A stretch of DNA of 64,000 nucleotides from an uncultured Bacteroides sp. (GCA_944322285.1 CALUOR010000007.1:1-64000); one strand, 5' to 3'. Positions 1 to 9,248 are shown, counted from the first letter of the stretch. Notes: generated by a model from the sequence alone, not told the origin. A program made the numbers and translations.

Positions 1-22
1 GAGAGTAGGTAGCCGCCGTCTT
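1..22 (+). rRNA. rrf: 5S rRNA, 3' end only (partial)
   Basis: The first bases read GAGAGTAGGTAGCCGCC, which fits the conserved 3' end of bacterial 5S rRNA (E. coli has GAGAGTAGGGAACTGCC at the same place). A strong terminator follows directly, as expected at the end of an rRNA operon. The rest of the gene lies upstream of the window. The exact 3' end is approximate. Confidence 0.75.
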
Positions 23-27
23 TACAG

Positions 28-70
28 AGAGTCCCTTCACCGGAGTTTCCGAGGAAGGGACTCTTTTTGT
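28..70 (+). terminator. Rho-independent terminator of the rRNA operon
   Basis: A perfect 11-bp stem (AGAGTCCCTTC at 28-38 with GAAGGGACTCT at 54-64) is followed by a T-run from 64. It lies right behind the 5S tail. Confidence 0.85.
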
Positions 71-125
71 TTATGATTATATTTCTGTCTCTCTTCTTTT
101 TATTACGGAAATATTTCTTTAATCC

Positions 126-157
126 CTTGCTTAATCAACGGATTTCCTCTATTTTTG
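126..157 (+). promoter_or_regulatory. Predicted Bacteroides-type promoter of frdCAB
   Basis: TATTTTTG at 150-157 matches the -7 consensus TAnnTTTG, and a TTG at 127-129 lies 20 bases upstream as the -33 element. Transcription would start near 165, about 65 bases before the first gene of the operon. Confidence 0.6.
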
Positions 158-228
158 CAACAAAAAACTTCTTTTAGAGTTGATGTATATTAATTTGTAA
201 CTATTTAATAACTTAAAATCAAACATTT

Positions 229-906
229 ATGTGGTTAAGTAATTCATCTGTAGGAAGGAAAGTGGTGATGAGCGTTACCGGTATCGCCCTTGTCCTGTTT
301 CTGACGTTTCACATGGCGATGAATCTTGTTGCGCTAATCTCGGAAGAGGGGTACAACATGGTTTGTGAGTTCTTGGGAGCGAACTGGTATGCGGTAGCCG
401 CTACATTGGTTTTGGCTGCATTGTTTATCATTCACATCATTTATGCTTTTTGGTTAACAATGCAGAATCGTCGTGCTCGTGGAACAGAGCGTTATGCGGT
501 AACCGAGCGTCGTAAAGAAGTAGAGTGGGCTTCGCAAAACATGCTGGTGTTAGGTATTATTGTGATTGTAGGTTTAGGCTTGCATTTGGTACATTTTTGG
601 TCGAAGATGATGTTGCCCGAATTGGCCGGTTGCAAAGATTTAGGCGTAATGATGTATGCTGCTGATGGTATTTATCATATAGAAAATACATTTGGGAATG
701 TTGCTAATGTTGTCCTTTATCTCGTGTGGTTGGCAGCTTTGTGGTTCCATTTGACTCACGGTTTCTGGAGCGCTATGCAGACCTTAGGTTGGAACAATAA
801 AACTTGGATTAACCGTTGGCAGTGTATTTCTAATATTTACTCAACCATCGTTGTTTTGTGCTTTGCATTGGTTGTGGTTGTTTTCTACATCAAATCACTG
901 CTGTAA
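229..906 (+). CDS. frdC: Fumarate reductase/succinate dehydrogenase cytochrome b subunit
   Basis: This is the membrane anchor of the quinol:fumarate oxidoreductase, 225 residues, the usual size for the single-subunit diheme b558 type. About five hydrophobic helices are visible. Histidines inside or at the ends of helices (H28, H69, H119, H122, H174, H177) are candidates for heme ligands. It passes electrons between menaquinol and the FrdAB head in the inner membrane. In Bacteroides this complex reduces fumarate to succinate during anaerobic respiration. It is the first gene of an operon, followed by the flavoprotein after 52 bases and then the iron-sulfur subunit. The start codon follows an A/T-rich leader without a clear Shine-Dalgarno site, normal for this phylum. 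Confidence 0.93.
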   Translation: MWLSNSSVGRKVVMSVTGIALVLFLTFHMAMNLVALISEEGYNMVCEFLGANWYAVAATLVLAALFIIHIIYAFWLTMQNRRARGTERYAVTERRKEVEWASQNMLVLGIIVIVGLGLHLVHFWSKMMLPELAGCKDLGVMMYAADGIYHIENTFGNVANVVLYLVWLAALWFHLTHGFWSAMQTLGWNNKTWINRWQCISNIYSTIVVLCFALVVVVFYIKSLL

Positions 907-958
907 GAATTGGTGCTGTTGAGTTATCGATTATAAACGACTAAATTGTAATTACATT

Positions 959-2905
959 ATGACTAAAATAGATTCAAGAATACCGGAAGGTCCGGTAGCT
1001 GAGAAATGGACGAACTATAAAGCTCATCAGAAATTGGTAAACCCTGCCAATAAGCGTCGTTTGGATATTATTGTGGTTGGTACAGGTTTGGCTGGTGCCA
1101 GTGCAGCCGCTTCGCTTGGTGAAATGGGTTTCAAGGTGTTTAATTTCTGTATTCAGGATTCTCCGCGTCGTGCGCACTCTATTGCCGCTCAGGGAGGTAT
1201 CAATGCTGCTAAGAATTATCAAAATGATGGTGACTCGGTTTACCGTTTGTTTTATGATACGGTAAAGGGTGGTGACTATCGTGCTCGTGAAGCTAACGTT
1301 TATCGTTTGGCTGAAGTTTCAAACAATATCATCGACCAATGTGTAGCACAGGGCGTTCCTTTTGCTCGTGAATATGGTGGCACGTTGGCCAACCGCTCAT
1401 TTGGTGGTGCACAGGTTTCGCGTACCTTCTATGCAAAGGGGCAGACGGGACAGCAATTGTTGCTGGGCGCTTATTCGGCTTTGAGCCGTCAGGTCGCTGC
1501 CGGAACTGTGAAGTTGTATACCCGTTATGAAATGGAAGATGTTGTTATCATTGAGGGTCGTGCCCGTGGTATCATTGCAAAGAACCTGGTAACTGGTAAA
1601 TTGGAGCGTTTTGCCGCTCATGCTGTGGTTATAGCTACCGGTGGATATGGTAACACTTACTTCTTGTCTACCAACGCTATGGCTTGCAACTGTTCGGCTG
1701 CAATGGCTTGCTACCGTAAAGGCGCTTGGTTTGCCAATCCCGCCTATGTTCAAATCCATCCGACTTGTATTCCTGTTCATGGTGACAAGCAATCCAAGTT
1801 GACGTTGATGTCCGAGTCTCTGCGTAACGATGGTCGTATTTGGGTTCCGAAGAAACTGGAAGATGCCAAGAAGTTGCAGGAAGGTACCCTCCAAGGAAAG
1901 GATATTCCTGAAGAGGACCGCGATTATTACTTGGAGCGTCGTTATCCGGCATTTGGTAACCTTGTGCCGCGTGACGTTGCCAGCCGTGCCGCTAAAGAAC
2001 GTTGCGATAAAGGTTATGGCGTAAATAATACCGGCTTGGCTGTATTCCTCGATTTCTCAGAAGCCATCCAACGTTTGGGTAAGGATGTTGTTGCTCAGCG
2101 TTATGGCAACCTTTTCGATATGTACGAAGAAATCACCGATGTAAGTCCGTATGAAAACCCGATGATGATTTATCCGGCTATCCACTATACAATGGGTGGT
2201 ATTTGGGTAGACTATGAATTGATGACCAGCATCAAGGGCTTGTTTGCTATCGGCGAATGTAACTTCTCCGACCACGGTGCTAACCGTTTGGGCGCTTCCG
2301 CTTTGATGCAAGGTTTGGCTGACGGTTATTTCGTATTGCCTTATACCATTCAGAACTATCTGGCCGACCAAATTACAGTGCCTCGCTTCTCGACTGATCT
2401 GCCTGAATTCGCAGAAGCCGAAAAGGCAGTTCAGGATAAGATAGACCACTTGATGAACATCAAAGGTAAGAAGTCTGTAGATTCTATCCATAAGGAACTG
2501 GGTCACGTGATGTGGGAATATGTAGGTATGGGTCGTACGGCTGAAGGCTTGAAGACCGGTTTGGCTAAACTGAAGGAAATCCGCAAGGAGTTCGAGACCA
2601 ACCTTTTCATTCCGGGTAGCAAGGAAGGTATGAATGTCGAACTTGACAAGGCTATCCGTCTGAACGACTTTATCACGATGGGTGAATTGATTGCATACGA
2701 TGCTTTGAACCGTAATGAATCCTGTGGCGGTCACTTCCGTGAAGAATATCAAACTGAGGAAGGCGAAGCTAAGCGTGATGACGAGAACTACTTCTATGTA
2801 GCTTGCTGGGAGTATCAAGGCTCTGACGACAAAGCTCCTGAACTGCTGAAGGAACCATTGGTATACGAAGCTATTAAGGTACAAACTCGTAACTATAAGA
2901 GCTAA
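959..2905 (+). CDS. frdA: Fumarate reductase/succinate dehydrogenase flavoprotein subunit
   Basis: Catalytic subunit that interconverts fumarate and succinate using covalently bound FAD. The dinucleotide-binding motif [11 protein letters not shown] lies at residues 40-50, and the FAD-attachment motif [10 protein letters not shown] starts at H73. The HPTCIP segment and the late SCGGHFREE motif (substrate and proton-relay region of the family) are present. The 648-residue length fits the long FrdA type paired with a single cytochrome b subunit. Neighbours on both sides are the other two subunits, so the complex is complete. Long open frames on the opposite strand inside this gene are shadows of its codon bias. 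Confidence 0.96.
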   Translation: MTKIDSRIPEGPVAEKWTNYKAHQKLVNPANKRRLDIIVVGTGLAGASAAASLGEMGFKVFNFCIQDSPRRAHSIAAQGGINAAKNYQNDGDSVYRLFYDTVKGGDYRAREANVYRLAEVSNNIIDQCVAQGVPFAREYGGTLANRSFGGAQVSRTFYAKGQTGQQLLLGAYSALSRQVAAGTVKLYTRYEMEDVVIIEGRARGIIAKNLVTGKLERFAAHAVVIATGGYGNTYFLSTNAMACNCSAAMACYRKGAWFANPAYVQIHPTCIPVHGDKQSKLTLMSESLRNDGRIWVPKKLEDAKKLQEGTLQGKDIPEEDRDYYLERRYPAFGNLVPRDVASRAAKERCDKGYGVNNTGLAVFLDFSEAIQRLGKDVVAQRYGNLFDMYEEITDVSPYENPMMIYPAIHYTMGGIWVDYELMTSIKGLFAIGECNFSDHGANRLGASALMQGLADGYFVLPYTIQNYLADQITVPRFSTDLPEFAEAEKAVQDKIDHLMNIKGKKSVDSIHKELGHVMWEYVGMGRTAEGLKTGLAKLKEIRKEFETNLFIPGSKEGMNVELDKAIRLNDFITMGELIAYDALNRNESCGGHFREEYQTEEGEAKRDDENYFYVACWEYQGSDDKAPELLKEPLVYEAIKVQTRNYKS

Positions 2906-2938
2906 TCGGGAAGTTGAACAATTAAAGAATTAAAGAAA

Positions 2939-3694
2939 ATGGATAAAAATATATCATTTACACTGAAGATATGGCGTCAGGCCGGACCGAAAGCCAAAGG
3001 CGCTTTTGAGACTTATCAGATGAAAGACATCCCCGGCGATACTTCCTTCCTGGAAATGCTGGATATTCTGAATGAGCAACTGATTTCAGAAGGCAAAGAG
3101 CCTGTCGTATTTGACCATGACTGCCGTGAGGGTATTTGCGGTATGTGTTCTCTTTATATCAACGGACATCCGCACGGACCTGCACAAGGGGCGACAACTT
3201 GCCAAATTTACATGCGCCGTTTCAATGATGGCGATACTATCACTGTTGAGCCGTGGCGTTCAGCCGGTTTCCCGGTTATCAAAGACTTGATGGTAGACCG
3301 TACCGCATATGATAAGATTATGCAGGCAGGCGGTTATGTCAGCGTGAATACCGGTGCGCCCAAAGATGCCAATGCTATTCTGATTCCGAAAACCATTGCG
3401 GATGAAGCCATGGATGCTGCCAGCTGCATCGGTTGCGGTGCTTGCGTAGCGGCTTGTAAGAATGGCTCAGCCATGTTGTTCGTTTCGGCCAAGGTTAGTC
3501 AGTTGAACCTGTTGCCTCAAGGCAAGCCCGAAGCGTTGCGTCGTGCCAAAGCCATGTTGGCCAAGATGGATGAACTGGGCTTCGGTAACTGCACCAACAC
3601 GCGTGCTTGCGAAGCTGAATGCCCGAAGAATGTTTCTATCAGCAACATCGCACGCCTGAATCGTGACTTTATCCGTGCCAAACTGAAAGACTAA
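2939..3694 (+). CDS. frdB: Fumarate reductase/succinate dehydrogenase iron-sulfur subunit
   Basis: Electron-transfer subunit, 251 residues. The plant-type [2Fe-2S] cluster ligands are visible as C62, C67, C70 and C88. The C-terminal half has the ferredoxin-like motif [11 protein letters not shown] (C163, C166, C169, C173) and further cysteines C218, C224 and C228, which together bind the [4Fe-4S] and [3Fe-4S] clusters. It starts 33 bases after frdA and closes the operon; a strong hairpin terminator follows. It moves electrons between heme b in FrdC and FAD in FrdA. Confidence 0.96.
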   Translation: MDKNISFTLKIWRQAGPKAKGAFETYQMKDIPGDTSFLEMLDILNEQLISEGKEPVVFDHDCREGICGMCSLYINGHPHGPAQGATTCQIYMRRFNDGDTITVEPWRSAGFPVIKDLMVDRTAYDKIMQAGGYVSVNTGAPKDANAILIPKTIADEAMDAASCIGCGACVAACKNGSAMLFVSAKVSQLNLLPQGKPEALRRAKAMLAKMDELGFGNCTNTRACEAECPKNVSISNIARLNRDFIRAKLKD

Positions 3695-3730
3695 TCTGTT
3701 CAGAGTAGTTATCTGAGATTCGGATAGAAT

Positions 3731-3773
3731 AATGAGCCGGCATTCTCCTTTGGGAGTTTGTCGGCTTATTTTT
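3731..3773 (+). terminator. Terminator after frdCAB
   Basis: The arms AATGAGCCGGCA (3731-3742) and TGTCGGCTTATT (3759-3770) pair with two G-U pairs. An inner CTCC/GGAG stem adds to the hairpin, and TTTTT follows at the 3' side. Confidence 0.8.
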
Positions 3774-3889
3774 GGTATGTCTTTCCAGTTCAAAAACAGA
3801 TGTCCTGCTTGCTTCTAAAATAAACGTATCCTGAAGACTCCAGAAATTTATCTGTTGTCATGTCTGGATTATAAATGTGTTTTATTTTG

Positions 3890-3897
3890 TACATTTG
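3890..3897 (+). promoter_or_regulatory. Predicted -7 box for the Crp-like regulator
   Basis: TACATTTG fits TAnnTTTG. Transcription would start near 3904, so an in-frame ATG at 3855 would lie upstream of the transcript. This favours the ATG at 3915 as the start of the regulator. Confidence 0.5.
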
Positions 3898-3914
3898 CAG
3901 AAAGAAACAGACTC

Positions 3915-4487
3915 ATGCAGAATATCATCAGCAAAATAAGATCTTACTATCCGGTTTCGGACGAGGCGTTGGACGCATTGACCTGTGTTTTTGAGCGGCA
4001 CGTGTTTCCTTCTAAGACACTTCTCATTCGTGCAGAACAATTTGACCGACAGGTCTATTTCATTGAACAAGGCATTACTCGCTCCTACATATTGCATGAG
4101 GGAAAGGAAATCACGACATGGTTCTCGCAAGAAGGAGATGCCGCCTGCGGTTCGTGGGACCTATATCGTCATAAAGCGGGTTTTGAGTATGTAGAAACTT
4201 TGGAGCAAACCATTGCTTATGTCATTTCGGTGGAGCAATTGGATAGGTTGTATCGGTCTTACATTGACTTGGCTAATTGGATGCGGATATTGCAGCAAGA
4301 GAATTTCCTCCGCTTACAAGACGTGCATATCTGTCGGTTAAACTTATCTGCCAAAGAACGTTATGAACTTCTGATGAAAGAACAGCCCGCACTTTTCCAA
4401 AGGGTTAACTTGGGATATATCGCTTCATTTTTGGGCATTACGCAGCAATCGTTGAGTCGGATCAGAGCCGAAGAACGTCTTTTTTAA
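3915..4487 (+). CDS. Crp/Fnr-family transcriptional regulator
   Basis: The 190-residue protein has an N-terminal cyclic-nucleotide-binding-like beta roll (roughly residues 25-120, with an FPSKTLLIRAEQ segment and IEQGITRSYILHEGKEIT). A C-terminal helix-turn-helix follows (IASFLGITQQSLSRIRAE, about 165-185). No clear Fnr-type cysteine cluster is seen, so it is not an obvious oxygen sensor. Members of this Bacteroidetes subfamily are standalone regulators with unknown ligands. The start at 3915 was chosen over 3855 because a promoter box lies between them. It is monocistronic or just ahead of the Nudix gene, which has its own possible promoter box at 4520. Confidence 0.8.
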   Translation: MQNIISKIRSYYPVSDEALDALTCVFERHVFPSKTLLIRAEQFDRQVYFIEQGITRSYILHEGKEITTWFSQEGDAACGSWDLYRHKAGFEYVETLEQTIAYVISVEQLDRLYRSYIDLANWMRILQQENFLRLQDVHICRLNLSAKERYELLMKEQPALFQRVNLGYIASFLGITQQSLSRIRAEERLF

Positions 4488-4552
4488 CGTAGGATAAATG
4501 AAAAGTCATTTCTTGTGGCTATTTTTGTTTTGATTAATAGATGTGTGAGTTT

Positions 4553-5179
4553 ATGGATAAACAGCAGAAATATCAATGGTTGGAGTGGGCAAAAGAACTT
4601 CAGTTCATTGCACAAGCCGGATTGACTTATACAAGAGACCCTTTTGACGAGGAACGTTTTGCGCGTATCCGGGAGATTGCGGCGGAAATGATGAGCATGC
4701 AGAGCGGGTTGCCATTGGAACAAGTAAAAGATTTGTTTTGCAATGAGACCGGCTTTCAGACGCCCAAGCTCGATACCCGTGCGGCCATTTTCAAGGATAA
4801 TAAAATATTGTTGGTGAAAGAAAACAATGGTACTTGGTCCATGCCGGGTGGATGGGTGGATGTACTGGAGACTGTCAAATCGAACACCGTCAAGGAAGTG
4901 AAAGAAGAAGCCGGGCTTGATGTAGATGCGGTGCGGGTCATTGCCTTGCATGACCGCAATCTGCATAATCAACCTCCGTACGCTTATAATGTGTGCAAGG
5001 TGTTTGTGTTGTGTGAGGTGAAAGGCGGGAACTTCCAAGTGAATATCGAGACCGTTGGGAGCGGTTATTTCGGGCTGGATGAACTGCCGCCGTTGGCAGA
5101 GGAAAAGAATAGTTATCAACAGATAGAAATGTGTTTTACCGCCTATTCGGATAAGAACTGGCAGGTGGAATTTGATTAA
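4553..5179 (+). CDS. Nudix hydrolase with N-terminal Nudix_N domain
   Basis: The protein of about 208 residues hydrolyses a nucleoside diphosphate linked to another moiety; ADP-ribose is the commonest substrate for this architecture. The first 60 residues form the helical Nudix_N region. The Nudix box follows as GGWVDVLETV...KEVKEEAGL, with the first arginine of the REUXEE core replaced by lysine, a tolerated change. An in-frame ATG at 4541 would add four residues. A possible -7 box TATTTTTG at 4520-4527 puts the transcript start close to both. It is followed after 15 bases by the acetyltransferase gene and is probably its operon partner. Confidence 0.85.
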   Translation: MDKQQKYQWLEWAKELQFIAQAGLTYTRDPFDEERFARIREIAAEMMSMQSGLPLEQVKDLFCNETGFQTPKLDTRAAIFKDNKILLVKENNGTWSMPGGWVDVLETVKSNTVKEVKEEAGLDVDAVRVIALHDRNLHNQPPYAYNVCKVFVLCEVKGGNFQVNIETVGSGYFGLDELPPLAEEKNSYQQIEMCFTAYSDKNWQVEFD

Positions 5180-5194
5180 AAATGCAAAACCTAT

Positions 5195-5791
5195 ATGAAA
5201 ACTGAATACGAAAAATGCTTGGCGGGCGAGCCTTTCATTGGAAGTGAAGACCCAAAGATAATGGAAACGATTTTGCGTACCCGTCGTCTCTTGGTACAAC
5301 TCAATGCTACCGATTATGCTGACACGGAACGTCGCCAGGATTTGTTGCGCCAGATATTCGGTGCCATGGGTAAGGGTGTGCACGTGGATATTGATTTTCA
5401 TTGCGAATATGGGAAGCATATTTTCATAGGCGATAAAGTAATTATCAATATGAATTGCACTTTTGTGGACAACAACCGCATTGACATCGGTAGTAATGTC
5501 CTGATAGCTTCCAATGTGCAGATTTATACAGCCACCCATTCTACCAATGTTCATGAGCGTATGGTGGAGAATTGGTCCGAAGGGCAGGAGATATGTCGTA
5601 CTTATGCCTTGCCCGTCCGGATAGAAGACGGAGCTTGGATTGGTGGAGGAGCCATAATCTTGCCGGGCGTCACTATAGGGCGCAACAGTGTCATTGGTGC
5701 AGGAAGTGTGGTTACTCGTTCTATTCCAGACAATTGTGTAGCGGTGGGAAATCCTTGTCGGGTCATTAAACGGATAGATAGCGGGGAATGA
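5195..5791 (+). CDS. Sugar O-acetyltransferase (maltose/galactoside acetyltransferase type)
   Basis: This 198-residue protein has the N-terminal Mac domain (about 1-55) and a left-handed beta-helix of hexapeptide repeats (INMNCTFVDNNRIDIGSNVLIA and later IGGGAIILPGVTIGRNSVIG). The TATHS motif supplies the catalytic histidine of the family. It transfers acetyl from acetyl-CoA to a sugar hydroxyl, and the exact acceptor cannot be read from sequence. Its last codons overlap the next start codon (ATGA), showing translational coupling with the HAD phosphatase. Confidence 0.9.
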   Translation: MKTEYEKCLAGEPFIGSEDPKIMETILRTRRLLVQLNATDYADTERRQDLLRQIFGAMGKGVHVDIDFHCEYGKHIFIGDKVIINMNCTFVDNNRIDIGSNVLIASNVQIYTATHSTNVHERMVENWSEGQEICRTYALPVRIEDGAWIGGGAIILPGVTIGRNSVIGAGSVVTRSIPDNCVAVGNPCRVIKRIDSGE

Positions 5792-6441
5792 AGGATCGGA
5801 AATACAAACATATTATATTTGATATTGATGGAACATTGCTTGATACGGAGAAAGCCATTCTTTTAAGCTTGCAAGACACACTTTTTGAAGTTGCTCGAAA
5901 AGAAGTGTCATTGGAGGAGTTGCGGTTTGCATTGGGCATTCCTGGCGAAGTGGCTTTACGTGCCTTGGGTATCAGCGATGCCGAGCCGGTCAATCGTCTT
6001 TGGAATGAGAAACTGCTGGATTACAGCTCATCCATCCGGCTTTTTAAGGGTATTCCCGAATTGTTGTCCGCTTTGAAAGCCGAAAGGTATGCGTTGGGCA
6101 TTGTAACGTCAAAGACGCGACAGGAGTATGCGGCAGATTTTGCTCTTCCTTTTGTCTTGGATGGCTATTTTGACATGGTGATCTGCGTAGAAGACGCACC
6201 GCGTCCGAAGCCCCATCCGGATCCGTTGCAGATGTATCTTTCTTTGTCTGGCGTTTGTGCGCAGGAAGTGCTTTACGTGGGTGATACGCTTTATGATTGT
6301 CAATGTGCGCAAAGTGCGGGAGTGGATTTCGGTTTAGCACTTTGGGGAAATGCTGTGTTGTTGGAAACTTCAGCAAGCTTTCTTTTCAAGAAACCATCTG
6401 ATGTATTAACCTTGGTTCAATGCTCAACTATCCTTGGATAA
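5788..6441 (+). CDS. HAD-family phosphatase (phosphoglycolate-phosphatase-like)
   Basis: The 217-residue protein has all four HAD motifs: FDIDGTLLDTE near the N-terminus with the nucleophile and acid/base aspartates, a TSK motif (IVTSKTRQEY), the KPHPDPL lysine motif, and LYVGDTLYD for magnesium. A helical cap domain of type C1 lies between motifs 1 and 2. The substrate is probably a small phosphorylated metabolite and is not predictable. It overlaps the acetyltransferase by 4 bases and is the last gene of the three-gene operon. Confidence 0.88.
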   Translation: MKDRKYKHIIFDIDGTLLDTEKAILLSLQDTLFEVARKEVSLEELRFALGIPGEVALRALGISDAEPVNRLWNEKLLDYSSSIRLFKGIPELLSALKAERYALGIVTSKTRQEYAADFALPFVLDGYFDMVICVEDAPRPKPHPDPLQMYLSLSGVCAQEVLYVGDTLYDCQCAQSAGVDFGLALWGNAVLLETSASFLFKKPSDVLTLVQCSTILG

Positions 6442-6487
6442 ATGGCAATATATCCAATAATAGTTGGGCAAGTAACCAATGATACTT

Positions 6488-6682
6488 AGAAACTGTTTCG
6501 AATTTCTACAAAAAGTTTTTCTTGGCTTGATATATTCGTTTTCGTGTGTGCTTTGGGTGATTTTTTGGCCATTTTTGTTTCTATTCTTCGTCAGATAGCC
6601 CGTTATCTTCCTCATCATAGAAGCAAAAATGCCTCAAAAACTCATCCCAAATCATCGCACGATAAATTCAAGACAGTTTTTA
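6488..6682. repeat. MITE-like element with long imperfect inverted repeats
   Basis: The ends AGAAACTGTTTCGAATTT (6488-6505) and AAATTCAAGACAGTTTTT (6664-6681) are imperfect inverted repeats. A second inner pair also matches: TTTGGGTGATTTTTTGGCC facing GCCTCAAAAACTCATCCCAAA. The whole 195-bp unit therefore folds back on itself. It holds no plausible gene. This is what a short non-autonomous transposable element looks like; no flanking target duplication longer than 2-3 bases is clear. Confidence 0.5.
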
Positions 6683-6783
6683 GGGCAACAACTAATATTT
6701 ATCAATATTCGGGTGAATTCTCTTTTCTTCGTGTTCTACTTTTAATGTGACATGCCCTTTTCACGTTCGAACGATGCCTACTC

Positions 6784-6876
6784 TTATTTATAGAGCACTT
6801 TATCTAAGTCTTCCAGTTCCGCTTCACCGGGCAGGTCGGGATAAACTTTCTTCAAGGCTTCCACAATCCGGTAAAA
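6784..6876 (-). pseudogene. C-terminal remnant of an unidentified gene
   Basis: Read on the minus strand this stretch gives about 30 residues with good protein character, including RIVEALKKVYPDLPGEAEL and ending DLDKVLYK before a stop. In-frame stops lie just upstream, and there is no start codon. It looks like the 3' end of a deleted gene. I do not recognise the family. Confidence 0.4.
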
Positions 6877-6975
6877 TTATCTATGAAATAATTTGGTTTA
6901 TAAAATAAACTAGTTAACTTTGTAGCGGAGTTCGAACCCCAAACAGTTTTTGTGTTGTATAATAAGGAATAAGTT

Positions 6976-7584
6976 ATGGAAGATCGTAAATTGAACGAAA
7001 AGGAAAGTCTGGAGCTAATAGCACGGATGATTCAAAACACGCGCCGCAATCTGGATGCAGGCAGTGGCAATATGTTTCTGATATGGGGCTATGTGTGCGC
7101 ATTGGTGACATTGGCCATATGGGTCGGTATCTATTTTACGGATAACCAGGTATGGTTGTGGGGCTTTTGGGCAATACCCGTTCTTGGCTGGCTGCTCTCT
7201 TGGCGATTACTGCGTAAACGTCGTTTGGAAGAGCGTGTGAAAGATTATGGCAGCCGGACACTGATGATGTTATGGATTTACATGGGTGTGATATGTTTTA
7301 TCGTGGCTTCCTATGCGACTGCCTATCAGCGTTATGAGATGATCCTTCCGCTCTGTGGATTGGTCACTTCCATCGGAAGCTTGGCTACGGGCATCTTTGT
7401 CCGCTATAAAAACTGGGCGTTGCCCGGTTGCGGAGTGGGAGTCGCTGTTGCGCTTATCGCAATAATGGAAGAGGTCGATCCTTTGTATGCCTTTGCCCTT
7501 GTGGCCATCTTCTCATTGATTATTCCCGGACATGCGTTGAATCGCATGGCTCGTAAAGAGGCGAAGGAGGTTTCCCATGTTTAA
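6976..7584 (+). CDS. Small integral membrane protein paired with a winged-helix regulator
   Basis: The 202-residue protein has a short cytoplasmic N-terminus (EDRKLNEKESLELIARMIQ) and about six hydrophobic segments. The function is unknown. Its last 8 bases overlap the start of the following winged-helix protein, and such membrane-protein/HTH_34 pairs recur in Bacteroidetes. The pairing suggests that the regulator controls, or is controlled with, the membrane protein. No catalytic motif is visible. Confidence 0.8.
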   Translation: MEDRKLNEKESLELIARMIQNTRRNLDAGSGNMFLIWGYVCALVTLAIWVGIYFTDNQVWLWGFWAIPVLGWLLSWRLLRKRRLEERVKDYGSRTLMMLWIYMGVICFIVASYATAYQRYEMILPLCGLVTSIGSLATGIFVRYKNWALPGCGVGVAVALIAIMEEVDPLYAFALVAIFSLIIPGHALNRMARKEAKEVSHV

Positions 7585-7861
7585 GGAACTGAACCCGTTG
7601 CTTCATAGTGAGCTTCGTCTGGCGGTGATGTCTTTGCTGATAGGTGTGGAGGAGGCCGACTTTGTCTACATCCGTCAGCAGACGGGAGCTACGGCGGGTA
7701 ACCTGAGCGTGCAGATTGACAAGCTGAGCAAGGCGGGCTATGTGGAGGTGACTAAAACCTTTAAGGGGAAGATGCCTTGCACGCTTTGCAAGATTACCCG
7801 CCAAGGCGTAGATGCCTTTGAGGAGTATGTGGAGGCGTTGAAGACGTATGTAAGGTTGTAG
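7577..7861 (+). CDS. Winged-helix DNA-binding protein (HTH_34 / MarR-like)
   Basis: This 94-residue one-domain regulator is of the HTH_34 type. It begins LNPLLHSELRLAVMSLL, has the recognition region TAGNLSVQIDKLSKAGYVEV (about residues 40-59) and a wing with TKTFKGKMPCTLCKITRQG. It overlaps the preceding membrane protein by 8 bases. It probably acts as an autoregulator of the two-gene unit. A degenerate copy of its last codons occurs again downstream of the DUF1016 gene (9334-9375). Confidence 0.85.
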   Translation: MFKELNPLLHSELRLAVMSLLIGVEEADFVYIRQQTGATAGNLSVQIDKLSKAGYVEVTKTFKGKMPCTLCKITRQGVDAFEEYVEALKTYVRL

Positions 7862-7877
7862 GGTGACTTGCTTGGCA

Positions 7878-7956
7878 CATACTTTACTTTCCACTTCATC
7901 TGTATCAGCCCATACTAGGCATCAAACCAACAATGGGAGATGGAAGCAAAGTTATC
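7878..7956 (-). pseudogene. Fragment of a paralogue of the 9468-10217 gene
   Basis: This 79-base stretch matches 9551-9629, part of the C-terminal coding region of the gene at 9468-10217, with 71 of 79 identical bases; all eight differences are transitions. Translated on the minus strand it reads SISHCWFDA, then a stop, then YGLIQMKWKVKY, so it is broken. Together with the repeat at 9334-9375 it shows that the DUF1016 gene sits between duplicated scraps. Confidence 0.65.
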
Positions 7957-8003
7957 ATTAAAATATTATCGGGAACTTTTGATGTATCGTCTGATTAAAA
8001 ATC

Positions 8004-8011
8004 TATCTTTG
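8004..8011 (+). promoter_or_regulatory. Predicted -7 box of the DUF1016 gene
   Basis: TATCTTTG matches TAnnTTTG, with a TTTG at 7978-7981 as a possible -33 element. A GTG at 8011 lies inside this box, so translation more likely begins at the ATG at 8032. Confidence 0.5.
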
Positions 8012-8031
8012 TGATCAAATTGAAAAAGAAT

Positions 8032-9177
8032 ATGAGTGTTCAAGTAAATGATACATTATCGGATAGCTTCCGTGGATATGCGAAATTACTCCGTCAAATC
8101 AAGCAAAGAGTATTGCTTGCACAACAGCGTGCGATTTATGCCGCTAATGAGGAGATGCTGCGGATGTATTGGGACATCGGCGGGATGCTGCAACAAAGTC
8201 AAGATGCTGACGGTTGGGGCAAAAAGACTTTGCAGCGGCTGGCCGTGGATTTGAAGAATCACTACTCCGAAATAAAAGGATTTACTGTCCGCAATATGCA
8301 ATATATGGTACAGTTCTTCAATGAATACAATCAAGAGCTGACAATGGTGAAAGGCGCTATACCTTCAATTGCACAATCAGCGATTACGCAACCGGACAAA
8401 GTTGCAAAGTCAATTACGAAATCAGTGATTTCGCAATTAAACGGATATAATTTCACTCTTCCCGTCAAACATCTGGATTGGACACATAATCTTGTCCTGA
8501 TGAAACAGGTAAAAGATATAAGAGCTCGTTATTGGTATATGGTGCAAAGTATTACCAACCATTGGACAACCCGTTATTTACAGGAGGCCATCAAACTTGA
8601 CCATTATGGCAAGCATGGGGCATTGGCAAACAATTTCACCGAAACTCTGCCGGCACCGGAAGCGAGCGATGTAAAGGCAATGCTTAAAGACCCTTATATA
8701 TTCGATATGCTGACATTTACAAAGCAGTACAATGAGCGTGATGTGGAGATAGGTCTGGTCAGCCATGTGGAGAAGTTTCTCATTGAAATGGGAGCCGGAT
8801 TCGCCTTTATGGGACGGCAGTACCACATAGAAGTGTCAGGAGATGACTATTATATCGACATTCTGATGTACAACACTTTTCTGCATCGCTATCTGGTGAT
8901 TGAACTGAAAGACACTGAATTCATGCCGGAATATATCGGCAAACTCAATTTCTACTGTTCCGCTGTGGATGATATATTGTGTCGTGAGGGTGACAACCGC
9001 ACTATCGGTCTTTTGTTATGCAAGACTAAGGAACGTATCAAAGCCGAATATGCTTTGCGCGATATTCAGAAACCGATAGGAATTTCCGATTATGAATTAG
9101 GACAGGCGTTGCCGAAAGATTTCCGGGGCAGTCTGCCTACGATTGAGGAAATCGAGAAAGAATTAGAAATAAAATAA
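8032..9177 (+). CDS. DUF1016 (YhcG-type) protein with PDDEXK nuclease-like domain
   Basis: This protein of about 381 residues has an N-terminal DUF1016_N domain (roughly 10-180) with the WDIGGML motif. A C-terminal PDDEXK-fold domain follows: D276 in YYIDILMYN, and E291 and K293 in VIELKD, so the catalytic residues look intact. Members are usually found as mobile accessory genes next to restriction or defence genes and may be DNA-processing nucleases. Between the domains is a low-complexity stretch rich in SITKS/ITQ, which may be a variable linker. Duplicated fragments of neighbouring genes on both sides indicate that it arrived by insertion or recombination. Confidence 0.85.
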   Translation: MSVQVNDTLSDSFRGYAKLLRQIKQRVLLAQQRAIYAANEEMLRMYWDIGGMLQQSQDADGWGKKTLQRLAVDLKNHYSEIKGFTVRNMQYMVQFFNEYNQELTMVKGAIPSIAQSAITQPDKVAKSITKSVISQLNGYNFTLPVKHLDWTHNLVLMKQVKDIRARYWYMVQSITNHWTTRYLQEAIKLDHYGKHGALANNFTETLPAPEASDVKAMLKDPYIFDMLTFTKQYNERDVEIGLVSHVEKFLIEMGAGFAFMGRQYHIEVSGDDYYIDILMYNTFLHRYLVIELKDTEFMPEYIGKLNFYCSAVDDILCREGDNRTIGLLLCKTKERIKAEYALRDIQKPIGISDYELGQALPKDFRGSLPTIEEIEKELEIK

Positions 9178-9248
9178 CTTGATAATTTGGTGTGATTTTT
9201 TATTGATTGTCGTTGATTTAATAGCATCTGTGAGGTGGAAATACTAAC

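Noticed and set aside
2057-2884. 275-codon antisense frame inside frdA
   Set aside because: Shadow of the flavoprotein gene; no known domain and no start context.
4484-5554. 356-codon open frame on the minus strand opposite the Nudix and acetyltransferase genes
   Set aside because: It covers two real, motif-complete genes on the other strand and has low-complexity, histidine-rich composition typical of a shadow.
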